Below are positions 28,445 through 37,227 of a stretch of 64,000 nucleotides of DNA, piece after piece. Both the position numbers and the translations under genes were made by a program. The notes beneath the pieces are model-generated. The model was not told where the DNA came from and searched no databases. It saw only the letters and a list, made by a program, of their open reading frames with translations. The DNA comes from Methanomassiliicoccaceae archaeon UBA328 (GTDB taxonomy: Archaea > Thermoplasmatota > Thermoplasmata > Methanomassiliicoccales > Methanomethylophilaceae): contig DAYM01000013.1 in assembly GCA_002506905.1 (NCBI GenBank), positions 1 through 64,000 on the forward strand, written 5' to 3'. Position 1 is the stretch's first letter, and each line of letters opens with the position of its first letter.

Positions 28445-29589
28445 CGGAGAAGAAGGCGCTCAACGCCGATCTGCTGTATTACATGTTCGAAGCGGTCAAT
28501 ATGCACAGATGGAACGACCATCTGAGGACCATCGACCTCACGGAACTGGACAAGCAGGCCCACAAGGCGGCCATCTCATGGATCCTCGGAAAATACGAGG
28601 AGGATGCGGGCGTCAAGTTGGATTGGGAGAAACTGATATCCCACAATCTGTATTCATTCATCTCAAGACTTGTACTGACCGATCTGAAACCGCAGCTTTA
28701 TCACCGTATCGTCTCCGATAAGGCCAAAGAGGTCAACGAATACGTTCTGAAGGAATTCCTCAACAAGGTCCCCGAAGCTCCGGATGACTTTGTGGACGGT
28801 CTCGAGAGATATCTCAATTCGGACCAAAGGTCCAAAGAGGATGACATCTCGCGTGCGGCACATTATTTGGCCACAAGGTGGGAATTCAATCTTATCTATC
28901 CCGCCAATCGTTCCATGTACGGGATAGAACAGACCCGTGTGGAGATCGACGAGCAGATATTCCAGCATAAGGACCTTGCAGGCGTAAGGAAGATCATGGA
29001 CGACAGAAGCACATTCAACATAGTGGACCTGATCGGACAGCTCAGATTCCAGCAGAGATGGGCCAGGACGCCCAGGATGGCACCGACCACGGTGTTGGGC
29101 CATTCCCTGATGGTCGCCAACATGATCTATCTCAGCGATCTGGACAACGGAGCGGAGCCCGATCAGATCTACGCAGACCACTATACGGGATTGTTCCACG
29201 ATCTCCCGGAAGTACTGACAAAGGATGTCATAACCCCTGTCAAGACAAGTGTCGGAGGTCTTCCGAAGCTTTTGGAAAGCTATGAGCACGAATTGATCGA
29301 ATCCAAGATCACGCCTCTGATCCCGGAAGGATGGAGGGACGAGCTCAGATGGATGGTCTACGACCCGTTCGTCAACGACAGCAACGGCAGGTGCACCCGC
29401 AGGGGTACCGACATCAAGGCATGCGACAACATGGCAGCTTTCATGGAAGCGCACATCTCGATCCGTTACGGCGTATCTTCGAAGGCACTCAGGGACGGAG
29501 AGGTCGAGATACGCAGGAAATTGGAGAAGAACGGAGAAGGAATAGATGCAAAGGGTTTGATAAGAAGTTTCGATCAGATGGATATCTGA
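28441..29589 (+). CDS. HD-domain phosphohydrolase (YfbR-like)
   Basis: A 382-residue protein. Its C-terminal half carries an HD domain: GHSLMVAN, then HDLPEVLTKDVITPVK, then a distal Asp in DIKACDNMAAF. This arrangement resembles YfbR-type 5'-nucleotidases, whose substrates are deoxynucleoside monophosphates. The N-terminal half (about 1-140) is helical and has a second, weaker HD-like region. Substrate is unknown. It overlaps the membrane protein gene by four bases and ends one base before the convergent serS. Confidence 0.85.
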   Translation: MTEKKALNADLLYYMFEAVNMHRWNDHLRTIDLTELDKQAHKAAISWILGKYEEDAGVKLDWEKLISHNLYSFISRLVLTDLKPQLYHRIVSDKAKEVNEYVLKEFLNKVPEAPDDFVDGLERYLNSDQRSKEDDISRAAHYLATRWEFNLIYPANRSMYGIEQTRVEIDEQIFQHKDLAGVRKIMDDRSTFNIVDLIGQLRFQQRWARTPRMAPTTVLGHSLMVANMIYLSDLDNGAEPDQIYADHYTGLFHDLPEVLTKDVITPVKTSVGGLPKLLESYEHELIESKITPLIPEGWRDELRWMVYDPFVNDSNGRCTRRGTDIKACDNMAAFMEAHISIRYGVSSKALRDGEVEIRRKLEKNGEGIDAKGLIRSFDQMDI

Positions 29590-30864
29590 TCATTTCTTCT
29601 TGCAGATGGTCTCCTGTCCCTTCATGTAAGGTCTGAGGACCTCTGGGATGGTAACAGAGCCGTCCTTGTTCTGATAATTCTCAAGGATGGCGACCATTGT
29701 CCTGGGCAGTGCCAGTCCGGAACCGTTGAGCGTGTGGATGAACTCGCTCTTCATATGGGGTTCAGGCCTGTACTTGATCCTTGCCCTGCGTGCCTGGAAG
29801 TCCGTGAAATTGGAGCACGATGATGCCTCAAGCCACGCATCCTTTCCGGGAGCATAGAGTTCGAGATCGAAACACTTGGCGCAGGAGAAGCTCATGTCTC
29901 CGGTGCACAGAAGGAGCACACGGTACGGGAGGTTGAGTCCCTTGATGAGGTCTTCCGCATCGTTCCTGAGTTCCTCGAGGGCGGGCCAGGAGGTCTCGGG
30001 CAGAACGAATCTGACCATTTCCACTTTGTTGAATTCGTGGACACGGACGATACCTTTCGTATCTGCGTGTTTTCCGACCTCTCTCCTGAAGGAAGGCAGA
30101 TACGCCGTGTATTTTATCGGAAGGTCCTCTTTGGCGAGGATCTCATCCTGGAACAGATTGGTCACAGGGACCTCTGCGGTGGGGTTGAGGAACATGTCGT
30201 CCTTCTCGATGTGGTACATGTCGTCCTTGAGGTTGGGGTACTGTCCGGTACCTATGAGGGCCTCTTTGTTGACAACGACCGGAGGGAACACCTCGGTGTA
30301 TCCCTGCTCGTGGTGCATATCCAGGAAATAGCTGACCAATGCGCGCTCGAGGCGTGCACCGTCTCCCTTGAGGCAGTAGAATCCGCTTCCGGCGACCTTT
30401 ACGGCCCTGTCGAAGTCGATGATGTCCAGGTCCTCTGCGATCTCGTAGTGCTGTTTGGGCGTGAAATCGAATTTCCTGTGCTCTCCCCATTCGTAGACGA
30501 CGACGTTGTCATCGCTGTCCTTTCCTATGGGAACGGACTCGTGGGGAATGTTGGGGATGTTCAGAACGCAATCCGTACGGACCAGTTCCAGATCCTCCAT
30601 TTTCTTATCGTTGGCCTTGATCTCGTCTCCGACATCGCGCATCTTCTTGATGGCGGCGTCCTTCTCTTCTCCCTTGGGGAGTTTGGAGATCTTGAGCGAT
30701 TCTTCGTTTCTGATCTTTCTCAGGCTGTTGTTCCTGTCGGTGAGTGCTCTCCATTCGGAGTCCGCGGCCAGGAATCTGTCGAGGATATCTGTTGATTTGT
30801 TCCTGTTGATGAGCATCGTCCTGATCTTCTCAGGGTCTGCCCTTATCACGTTTACGTCCAGCAT
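29590..30864 (-). CDS. serS: Seryl-tRNA synthetase, canonical type
   Basis: This enzyme charges tRNA-Ser and provides the precursor for other seryl-tRNA uses. The N-terminal coiled coil (about 30-100) is followed by class II motifs: TAEVPVTNLF, motif 2 FRREVGKHADTKG with RVHEFNKVEMV, and motif 3 NGSGLALPRTMVAILEN. At 424 residues it is the common bacterial/eukaryotic type, not the divergent zinc-dependent SerRS of some methanogens. It is the last gene of rnp4-yhbY-serS, nine bases after yhbY. Confidence 0.96.
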   Translation of the reverse strand: MLDVNVIRADPEKIRTMLINRNKSTDILDRFLAADSEWRALTDRNNSLRKIRNEESLKISKLPKGEEKDAAIKKMRDVGDEIKANDKKMEDLELVRTDCVLNIPNIPHESVPIGKDSDDNVVVYEWGEHRKFDFTPKQHYEIAEDLDIIDFDRAVKVAGSGFYCLKGDGARLERALVSYFLDMHHEQGYTEVFPPVVVNKEALIGTGQYPNLKDDMYHIEKDDMFLNPTAEVPVTNLFQDEILAKEDLPIKYTAYLPSFRREVGKHADTKGIVRVHEFNKVEMVRFVLPETSWPALEELRNDAEDLIKGLNLPYRVLLLCTGDMSFSCAKCFDLELYAPGKDAWLEASSCSNFTDFQARRARIKYRPEPHMKSEFIHTLNGSGLALPRTMVAILENYQNKDGSVTIPEVLRPYMKGQETICKKK

Positions 30865-30873
30865 CTGAACACC

Positions 30874-31167
30874 TTAGAATTTCTTTTGGCAGAGGGAATT
30901 CCACGTTCTCTTGTCTGTGAGAACGATAACGCTCCCGCGGACATCGACGATGACGGAATCCGTGCTGTCCGCGACTGTCTTTGCAATATCGTCCGCAGCA
31001 TCACCGGAGTTATCCAGTACCCTGACCTTGATTATGCGGCGATTCTTCAGCTGTGCGATGATCTCGTCCGTAAGTCCCTGATCCAGGCCTTCTTTTCCGA
31101 CGTGCACCGTAGGTTTGATCTCGGTTGCGCGCCTCATTATCTCCTTTTTAGCTTCCTTTTCCGTCAT
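30874..31167 (-). CDS. CRM-domain RNA-binding protein (YhbY family)
   Basis: A 97-residue single CRM-domain protein associated with large ribosomal subunit assembly. The pattern TVHVGKEGLDQGLTDEI and a late VRGSVIVLTDKR fit the family, although the usual GxxG loop is altered. The start at 31167 overlaps the rnp4 stop as ATGA; the longer reading frame to 31212 is rejected. Confidence 0.88.
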   Translation of the reverse strand: MTEKEAKKEIMRRATEIKPTVHVGKEGLDQGLTDEIIAQLKNRRIIKVRVLDNSGDAADDIAKTVADSTDSVIVDVRGSVIVLTDKRTWNSLCQKKF

Positions 31168-31484
31168 TCTCTCTGCTCCTTTAAGTATGGCATACGCCTG
31201 ACCGCACCGCATTTGGTGCAGGTCGTTATTACCTTATGTCCGTCGAGTCTGACCCTGCAGTTGGTACCGGGAATCATGGGCAGACAGCATTCCTTGCAGT
31301 ATTTGAACTCCTTGGGAATGCCCGTCCTGGTCTTCATGCCTATGCGCTTGGCAAGCATGATGTACCTCGAGGCACGGTCGTCCCTGCCTTCCCTGGCGGC
31401 GCTGTAGGCCAGATCTGTGAGGATGGATATCCTCTCATTGCCGATCTGAGTCACGGCGTTCCTCGGAAGGTGTCTTTTGGACAT
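31164..31484 (-). CDS. rnp4: Ribonuclease P protein component 4 (Rpp21/Rpr2)
   Basis: A zinc-ribbon subunit of archaeal RNase P, which trims tRNA 5' leaders together with Rpp29 and the RNA. It is 106 residues long, with an N-terminal helical pair and zinc ligands CKEC (about 63-66) and CTKC (about 90-93). A GAGGT site lies before the ATG and a TATA box (GTTTATATC, minus, near 31515-31523) precedes it. It overlaps yhbY by four bases. Confidence 0.93.
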   Translation of the reverse strand: MSKRHLPRNAVTQIGNERISILTDLAYSAAREGRDDRASRYIMLAKRIGMKTRTGIPKEFKYCKECCLPMIPGTNCRVRLDGHKVITTCTKCGAVRRMPYLKEQRE

Positions 31485-31526
31485 GGTTACCTCTTCCTGC
31501 CACGGAACTCTCAGATATAAACGTTA

Positions 31527-32540
31527 TCAGCAATGATATGCGGGCGAATACACGCGTATAAGCTCGAAATACTGTCCTTTGGGCTCATCGGCATCGTAGC
31601 CTTCCATGCGTTCCATGAACGCATCGTGGAATGCACGTACCGCATCATCCCATGTGCGGCCTGTGGCCGAGATATCCAATCTATCGTTGGAAAGAATCCA
31701 TAATTTGGAATCTGGCACATATGATATCAATGCGGTCACCGGAGACTCCAGTCTGACATCAGAATCCTTGGAGATGATCCTGGGGACCTCTATCGCCTGG
31801 ACCTTCCTGAGTCCTTCGACATTGCGTATCTCCGAAAGGATGCCTTCCTTGGTGAATATGAGATGCCCCGTCACCGCGTACGGGATGCTGCCGCACGATT
31901 CTGCTTCGCCGGTGTTGTCCCTGTCCTCCGGGAGTCCAAGGTCCACATCTCCTTTGTCGCAGGCGAGGCGGAGTCTTCCCAGGGGATCTTCGTAAAGCAG
32001 ACCGACCGCCGTTCCGGGATGGTCTTCGGGAAGGGGATACGTCCACTGGGGGATGGTCTCTTCGGATGTTCCCTTGAATGTACCGGATGCTTCCATCGAG
32101 TCGTAGCTGATGGAATAGCCTTTCATGTCGCGTGAGAGGGCATCGAGGTCCTGAATGATCCAGGATCTGTATTTCGGGTCCGGGAACATGTTTACTATAA
32201 GTTCCGGAAGCACGCTTTCGTCCGAATCCATGATGCATGTGAGCATTCCTACCGCGTCATCCATCATGGATCCAGTGAATTTGTCCTGGGCCTTTGTGGA
32301 CAGCGTCATGCTCTTGCCGTTGACCTCGGTTATGTGCAGGATGAACCTGTTGAGGTACTCTTTCGGTACTTCGTAAACGGCCCTCATTTCCTTTTCGATC
32401 ATCTGTGCGCCGATGTGGACGATGAGCGATTGTATATCCATCATTATTCTGCCGGCAACGGAAACGGGTATCTCTCCGTCCCTGCCGTCTGCGACTACCT
32501 TGAAGCTAGGCGTTCTCACATGCATCCCCAGGAACGGCAT
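31527..32540 (-). CDS. Hypothetical protein, unrecognised
   Basis: A 337-residue soluble protein that matches no family I know. It looks like an alpha/beta two-domain protein. The N-terminal part (about 15-130) contains a helix with a metal-free Met/Ile-rich face (GRIMMDIQSLIVHIGAQMIE). The C-terminal part (about 225-330) has beta-strands and a TGRTWDDAVRAFHDAFMERM helix that resembles HicB-like or other small antitoxin folds only superficially. It has no signal peptide or membrane segment. MHVRTP at residue 6 is an alternative start. Confidence 0.75.
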   Translation of the reverse strand: MPFLGMHVRTPSFKVVADGRDGEIPVSVAGRIMMDIQSLIVHIGAQMIEKEMRAVYEVPKEYLNRFILHITEVNGKSMTLSTKAQDKFTGSMMDDAVGMLTCIMDSDESVLPELIVNMFPDPKYRSWIIQDLDALSRDMKGYSISYDSMEASGTFKGTSEETIPQWTYPLPEDHPGTAVGLLYEDPLGRLRLACDKGDVDLGLPEDRDNTGEAESCGSIPYAVTGHLIFTKEGILSEIRNVEGLRKVQAIEVPRIISKDSDVRLESPVTALISYVPDSKLWILSNDRLDISATGRTWDDAVRAFHDAFMERMEGYDADEPKGQYFELIRVYSPAYHC

Positions 32541-32674
32541 GCCATTTGTTCGTTATAATACATGCGCTTGCTCCTCGGATGTTCCTAAAAATTAGTAAAA
32601 AACAGGGAAATGCTTATATCTCATGGGTGTTTCGTCGTTGACGGTCATGCAATAAGGACCGCACGAGTAACAGT

Positions 32675-32683
32675 CTTTATATA
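32675..32683 (+). promoter_or_regulatory. TATA box of rpl10e
   Basis: CTTTATATA would start transcription near 32705, leaving a leader of about 25 bases with the AAGGTGG site. Confidence 0.6.
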
Positions 32684-32730
32684 GGAATTCGAGATTGTTG
32701 CCTCAGTAAACCCGCATTAAGGTGGTAAAT

Positions 32731-33249
32731 ATGGTAAGAAAGCCCGCATCGATGTACAGAAGGATCACAGGACAGGCGTACACACGCCGCGAATACATGG
32801 GAGGAGTTCCCGCATCAAGGATTAGCCAGTTTGACATGGGTAACCTTCAGGCAGATTTCCCCGTAGTACTTACGCTCAAGGTGAAGAACCGTGTCCAGGT
32901 CAGGCACACATCAATGGAAGCAGGCCGTATCGCCGCTAACAAGGTGCTTTCTGCCCAGGCCGGAGTTCAGGGTTACCACCTTTCCGTAAGAGCTTTCCCG
33001 CATGTGGTTCTCAGAGAGAACAAACTTGCGACTGGAGCGGGTGCAGACCGTGTGTCGAGTGGAATGCGCTGTGCATTCGGTAAGACAGTCGGAACTGCGG
33101 CAAGACTCGAGCGCAACCAGGCTATCCTGACAGTCAGGACGACCGCAGACAAAGTTGACATTGCCAAAGATGCCCTCTGGAGAGCATCTATGAAATTCCC
33201 CTCCCCGTGTTACATTGACATCGAGAAGGGAAAAGAACTGGTCAACTGA
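32731..33249 (+). CDS. rpl10e: Large-subunit ribosomal protein uL16 (L10e)
   Basis: A 50S protein near the peptidyl-transferase centre and the tRNA elbow. It has the signatures KPASMYRRITGQAYTRREYMGG, AFPHVVLRENKLATGAGADRVSSGMR and the C-terminal KFPSPCYI. The start at 32731 gives 172 residues behind an AAGGTGG site; an in-frame ATG at 32722 is too close to that site. It is followed at 13 bases by dph2, another translation gene. Confidence 0.97.
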   Translation: MVRKPASMYRRITGQAYTRREYMGGVPASRISQFDMGNLQADFPVVLTLKVKNRVQVRHTSMEAGRIAANKVLSAQAGVQGYHLSVRAFPHVVLRENKLATGAGADRVSSGMRCAFGKTVGTAARLERNQAILTVRTTADKVDIAKDALWRASMKFPSPCYIDIEKGKELVN

Positions 33250-33262
33250 TCCCACTACAAAC

Positions 33263-34243
33263 ATGTTCGACCTAGAGATAGGGAGAATCATTAATTGGAT
33301 CCGCGACAGAGGATTTTCCTCTGTCGCACTCCAGCTTCCCGAAGGACTTAAAATAAGGGGAGCGGAGTTATCCGACATTATCGCCTGCGAGACGGGTGCC
33401 GGCGTTTTGATATTAGGCTATCCATGCTACGGTGCATGCGATCTTTTCATCGATTACAAGAGATATGCTGATGCACTGGTGCATTTCGGTCATTCCCCGA
33501 TCCCTTCCATGGGCGAGGACAGGGATGTCCTCTTCATCGAAGCACATACTTCCTTCGACATCGTTCCCGCAGTGGATGCGATCATGGACGAACTGCCGCA
33601 GAAGGTGGGCCTTCTGGCAACCGTTCAGTATGTGGACATGCTTCCTGCGGTCGAGAAGGAGATCGGATCTTCCGGCAGGGAGACCGTTATCGGCCGGGGC
33701 GACACCAGGATATTCTATCCCGGTCAGGTCCTCGGATGCAACTGCAGTTCTGCCCTGTCTGTTCAGGATTCCGTCGACGGATTCCTATTCATCGGTGAGG
33801 GGGATTTCCATCCTTTGGCAGCTGCCTTCGGTGTAAAGAAACCTCTTCTGGTCCTGAATCCGGTCACCGGAGAGCTCAGGAATATCGACGATATCCGCGA
33901 CAGGATCCTCAGGAAAAGGTTCGCTGCGATCGAAAGTGCCAGAGATGCAAAGGACTTCGTCGTTATCGTATGCGGGAAGGCAGGACAGAACAGGATGCCT
34001 CTGGCCAAGGAGATCTGCGGGAAGATAAGGTCCGCAGGCAGGAATGCATACCTTGTGATGATGGATGAGATAACGCCTTCGGCGCTCCTTTCCTTTAAGG
34101 CGGATGCATATGTATGCACAGGCTGTTCCCGTGTCGCAATGGACGATTCCGTGAGGTATCCCCGTCCGGTCCTCACAGCGACGGAGATCGATATCGCATT
34201 GGGTCTCAGCAAGTGGGATGACTACACTTTTGATTCCATTTGA
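33263..34243 (+). CDS. dph2: Diphthamide synthase Dph2
   Basis: A non-canonical radical SAM enzyme that transfers a 3-amino-3-carboxypropyl group to the histidine of elongation factor 2. The three cluster cysteines lie in one motif per domain: YPCYGACD (about 53-60), LGCNCSSA (about 160-167) and CTGCSRVAMDD (about 290). At 326 residues it is the homodimeric archaeal form. The start at 33263 lies in the short gap after rpl10e; the longer frame overlapping rpl10e is rejected. Confidence 0.94.
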   Translation: MFDLEIGRIINWIRDRGFSSVALQLPEGLKIRGAELSDIIACETGAGVLILGYPCYGACDLFIDYKRYADALVHFGHSPIPSMGEDRDVLFIEAHTSFDIVPAVDAIMDELPQKVGLLATVQYVDMLPAVEKEIGSSGRETVIGRGDTRIFYPGQVLGCNCSSALSVQDSVDGFLFIGEGDFHPLAAAFGVKKPLLVLNPVTGELRNIDDIRDRILRKRFAAIESARDAKDFVVIVCGKAGQNRMPLAKEICGKIRSAGRNAYLVMMDEITPSALLSFKADAYVCTGCSRVAMDDSVRYPRPVLTATEIDIALGLSKWDDYTFDSI

Positions 34244-34246
34244 GTA

Positions 34247-34281
34247 CGCACGCGTGTGCGCGCATATCAAATCCTAAATAC
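34247..34281 (+). promoter_or_regulatory. mtxX-queDCE promoter with CGCG element
   Basis: ACGCACGCGTGTGCGCGC (34247-34264) precedes a weak TATA box (CCTAAATAC, 34273-34281) 23 bases before the mtxX ATG at 34304. Confidence 0.5.
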
Positions 34282-34303
34282 ATGAGACGGATTAGCACTA
34301 CTC

Positions 34304-35053
34304 ATGTTCACATCGAATTCCCTCTTGGAGGACGAAGTGTCGGATGTACGCATCGGAATAGGACGCGGCACCGACAAAGGGTATGTGGAGAGCAGCGTCC
34401 GTGCGGTCAACGGTAAGAACATCATTATCTACGATGATCCGAAGAAGATGATAGACGACCTCTACGCCGGAAAGCTTGACGCAGCCGTACGCGGAGACAT
34501 GTCGTCATCGAAGCTCCTTCCTTTCCTGAAGGAGGAGGCCGGGGTGGACAGTCTCGAGAGGCTCGTACTTTTGGAGCCTCTGAACAGCAAGCTCATATTC
34601 CTGGCACCTGTCGGTATAGACGAGGGATGGACGGTCGAACAGAAGTTCGATATGGCCAAGAGGTCCCTTGCTCTCATGAAGCGTTTGGGAGCAGGTCAGA
34701 GAGTGGCCGTCATGTCAGGCGGCAGGAACGAGGACAAGGGAAGATGCCCCGCAGTGGACAAGACCATAGACGATGCGAACATACTGGTCAAGATGCTCAC
34801 AGATGCAGGATACGATGCGTACAACGCGCAGATCCTGATAGAGAACGCCGTGGATGATGCGGACCTGATAATCGCACCCGACGGTATCGCGGGCAACCTG
34901 ATCTTCAGGGTATTGCATTTCATCGGAGAGGCCAAAGCACTGGGTGCACCCGTCCTCAACATCGACAAGATATTCGTCGATACATCCAGGGTCAAGAACA
35001 ATTACGTCGATTCCATCATGTTGGCCCAGAGACTCACGGAGGAACGCAGATGA
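34304..35053 (+). CDS. mtxX: MtxX, methanogenesis marker protein 4
   Basis: A 249-residue protein of the MtxX/methanogen marker 4 family, which is restricted largely to methanogens and has a phosphotransacetylase-like fold. Its biochemical role is unproven. Family-like stretches are VRIGIGRGTDKGYVE, DAAVRGDMSSSK, VAVMSGGRNEDKGR and ADLIIAPDGIAGNLIFR. Its stop overlaps the queD start by four bases, so in this genome it is translationally coupled to 7-deazaguanine synthesis genes. Confidence 0.88.
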   Translation: MFTSNSLLEDEVSDVRIGIGRGTDKGYVESSVRAVNGKNIIIYDDPKKMIDDLYAGKLDAAVRGDMSSSKLLPFLKEEAGVDSLERLVLLEPLNSKLIFLAPVGIDEGWTVEQKFDMAKRSLALMKRLGAGQRVAVMSGGRNEDKGRCPAVDKTIDDANILVKMLTDAGYDAYNAQILIENAVDDADLIIAPDGIAGNLIFRVLHFIGEAKALGAPVLNIDKIFVDTSRVKNNYVDSIMLAQRLTEERR

Positions 35054-35526
35054 TACTCGAGATCGACGGCGGTTATTCCGGCATCCGTTTCTCGGCATGT
35101 CATTTCATTCCCAGACACGAGAAGTGTTCCAGACTTCACGGTCACAGTTACATCGTGCGTCTGCGCCTCGAAGGTGACATCGGCGAGGAAGGCATGATCA
35201 TGGATTTCGTCATCCTCAAAAAGAAGCTCAAGGCGATGATCGAGGAATTCGACCATCACGTCCTGCTTCCTGGATGTTCGCCTGATGCCAAGGTCACGAA
35301 GGAAGGGGATTCGGTGGAGGTCGTCTGCTGCGGAAAGAGATATGTCTTCCCCGCAATGGACGTTACGATCCTGGATATTCCCACCACTACGGCGGAAGAG
35401 ATGTCCAAGATGATGACCGAGAGGATGGCCGCAGAGGTCGATATCCCCGAGAACGTCAGGAGCATCTCAGTCGGACTGGACGAGGAACGCGGTCAGACCG
35501 CATGGTACACGAAGGTACTGAGATGA
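35050..35526 (+). CDS. queD: 6-carboxytetrahydropterin synthase (QueD/PTPS family)
   Basis: This enzyme converts dihydroneopterin triphosphate to 6-carboxytetrahydropterin, the first dedicated step toward preQ0. Zinc ligands are in FSACHF and RLHGHSY, and the catalytic Cys is probably in HEKCSRLHGH. A later DHH segment (FDHHVLLPG) also matches. It is 158 residues long. It overlaps mtxX upstream and queC downstream by ATGA. Confidence 0.93.
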   Translation: MILEIDGGYSGIRFSACHFIPRHEKCSRLHGHSYIVRLRLEGDIGEEGMIMDFVILKKKLKAMIEEFDHHVLLPGCSPDAKVTKEGDSVEVVCCGKRYVFPAMDVTILDIPTTTAEEMSKMMTERMAAEVDIPENVRSISVGLDEERGQTAWYTKVLR

Positions 35527-36194
35527 AGCCCAAGGCCATTGTTCTGCTATCCGGTGGATTGGATTCCACCACAACGCTGGCACAGGCGCTTGCGGACGGA
35601 TGCGACGTCACTGCGCTCAGTTTCAGGTACGGTCAGAGGCACACAAGGGAACTGACATCGGCACAGAACGTGTGCGATTTCTACAATGTGGACCATGTCG
35701 TCATCGATCTGGACCTCAGTTCTTTCAGGTCCGCGCTCACAAGGCCCGAGATCGATGTTCCCGAGGACCGCGAGGGCGATCTTTCGGAGAAGATACCGAT
35801 AACATACGTTCCCGCCAGGAACATAGTGTTCATGAGCATCGCAGCAGGACTCTGCGAGTCCATCGATGCGGACAGGATCTACATCGGAGCGAACTATGTG
35901 GATTATTCCGGATATCCGGATTGCCGTCCCGAGTTCTTCGAGGCGTTCGAGAAGATGATCGCCGTAGGTACCAAGGCCGGTGTCGAAGGACATCCGATCA
36001 AGGTAATGACGCCGATCCTCCGCTGTTCGAAGGCAGACATCGTAAGGCTCGGAAAGAAACTCGGTGCACCGCTCCAGATGACCTGGTCATGTTACGAGGG
36101 CGGAGAGAAGGCATGCGGCCACTGCGATTCCTGCAGGCTCAGACTGAGAGGATTCGAAGAGGCCGGTTACAAGGACGAGATAGAGTACCAGTGA
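35523..36194 (+). CDS. queC: 7-cyano-7-deazaguanine (preQ0) synthase QueC
   Basis: An ATP-dependent enzyme that turns 7-carboxy-7-deazaguanine into preQ0; in archaea this becomes archaeosine at position 15 of tRNA. The PP-loop is LLSGGLDSTTTL (residues 8-19), RYGQRHTRE follows, and the zinc site is CYEGGEKACGHCDSC near the C-terminus. It is 223 residues long. The start at 35523 overlaps the queD stop. Confidence 0.96.
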   Translation: MKPKAIVLLSGGLDSTTTLAQALADGCDVTALSFRYGQRHTRELTSAQNVCDFYNVDHVVIDLDLSSFRSALTRPEIDVPEDREGDLSEKIPITYVPARNIVFMSIAAGLCESIDADRIYIGANYVDYSGYPDCRPEFFEAFEKMIAVGTKAGVEGHPIKVMTPILRCSKADIVRLGKKLGAPLQMTWSCYEGGEKACGHCDSCRLRLRGFEEAGYKDEIEYQ

Positions 36195-36200
36195 TGTCTT

Positions 36201-36830
36201 ATGAAGATCTGTGAATATTTCATGTCGATCCAGGGCGAAGGCCTGATGATGGGAGTTCCCACATATTTCGTGAGGACCGCCGGATGCAATCTGCATTGTT
36301 CCTGGTGCGATACAGGTTATTCGCAGTCTCCCGACAGCGGGAAAGAGATGTCCATAGACGAGATCATGGCCGTTATAGGCGATGCGAAACACGTATGTGT
36401 CACCGGAGGAGAGCCTCTCCTTCAGGAAGAGATGCCTGAACTGCTGAGAAGGCTCATCGATGCCGGAAAGCAGGTGGTTCTCGAGACGAACGGTGCCGCC
36501 GATCTGTCTGTCGTGCCGAACGATCCACTTATTCTGATAAGTATGGACATCAAATGTCCCTCATCGGGAATGCAGGACAGGATGAACCTGAACAATCTGG
36601 ATTATCTCACGATAAAGGACCAGCTCAAATTCATCATAGCCGATGAGGTCGATCTCGATTACGCCGCCGATTTTATCACCAGGAAGAAATTGGACACCAA
36701 TATCATTTTCAGTCCCGTAGGCGGAATGGACCTCGAGCCTCTGGTCGCAGAGGTTCTTTACAGGAAGCTCGACGTAAGGGTGCTGCTCCAGCTACACAAG
36801 ATAATCTGGGGAGACAAAAGGGCCGTTTGA
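36201..36830 (+). CDS. queE: 7-carboxy-7-deazaguanine synthase QueE
   Basis: A radical SAM enzyme that contracts the pterin ring of 6-carboxytetrahydropterin. It has the SIQGEG N-terminus and the cluster motif CNLHCSWCDTGYS, which is the short QueE-type CX3CX2C variant. VTGGEPLLQ, LETNGA and SMDIKCPSSG follow. It is 209 residues long. With queD and queC it completes a full preQ0 route apart from GTP cyclohydrolase. Confidence 0.96.
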   Translation: MKICEYFMSIQGEGLMMGVPTYFVRTAGCNLHCSWCDTGYSQSPDSGKEMSIDEIMAVIGDAKHVCVTGGEPLLQEEMPELLRRLIDAGKQVVLETNGAADLSVVPNDPLILISMDIKCPSSGMQDRMNLNNLDYLTIKDQLKFIIADEVDLDYAADFITRKKLDTNIIFSPVGGMDLEPLVAEVLYRKLDVRVLLQLHKIIWGDKRAV

Positions 36831-36848
36831 GGAAGACAGCCGTCTGCA

Positions 36849-36863
36849 TTCGGTAAAACCGAA
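36849..36863. terminator. Hairpin between convergent queE and NifX-like genes
   Basis: TTCGGT-AAA-ACCGAA is a 6-bp stem in the 40-base gap between two gene ends. T-runs are short on both strands. Confidence 0.35.
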
Positions 36864-36870
36864 AAGAGGT

Positions 36871-37227
36871 TTATTCTTCCTTGTCGAATGCGCCGAACTT
36901 CTTCATCTGTTCGTATCTTCTGACGAAGTCTTTGACACATTGCTCGACGGTGCCTTCTTCGTCATATGACACATAGATCCCGGCGTTCTGAAGGATCTCG
37001 ATGCCATGGGGGCCGATGCCGCCGGTTATGACGGCTTCCACTCCGATGCCTACTATCGCTCTCGCGACGAGCATTCCGGAACCTTCGACGGAGTTGGCAT
37101 ATTCGTTCTCGACCACTGTGTAGTCCAGGGTCTCCGAATCGACGATAAGGAAATATGGGGCGTGGCCGAAATCTTCGGCCACATATGATTCCAGGGAATC
37201 CCCCTCGGAAATAACTCCAATCTTCAT
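36871..37227 (-). CDS. NifX/NifB-type dinitrogenase cofactor-binding domain protein
   Basis: A 118-residue single-domain protein of the family found in NifX, NafY and the NifB C-terminus, which binds iron-sulfur or iron-molybdenum clusters. The pattern DFGHAPYFLIVD and AVITGGIGPHGIEIL is typical. A C-terminal Cys sits in EQCVKDFV. It overlaps the Mrp stop by four bases (ATGA), which strongly suggests it receives or delivers clusters together with Mrp. Many anaerobic archaea carry such pairs without nitrogenase. Confidence 0.9.
   Translation of the reverse strand: MKIGVISEGDSLESYVAEDFGHAPYFLIVDSETLDYTVVENEYANSVEGSGMLVARAIVGIGVEAVITGGIGPHGIEILQNAGIYVSYDEEGTVEQCVKDFVRRYEQMKKFGAFDKEE

Noticed and set aside
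31527..32540. HicB-like antitoxin call for the C-terminal part of the hypothetical protein.
   Set aside because: The resemblance is limited to one helix (TWDDAVRAFHDAF), and no toxin gene is adjacent.
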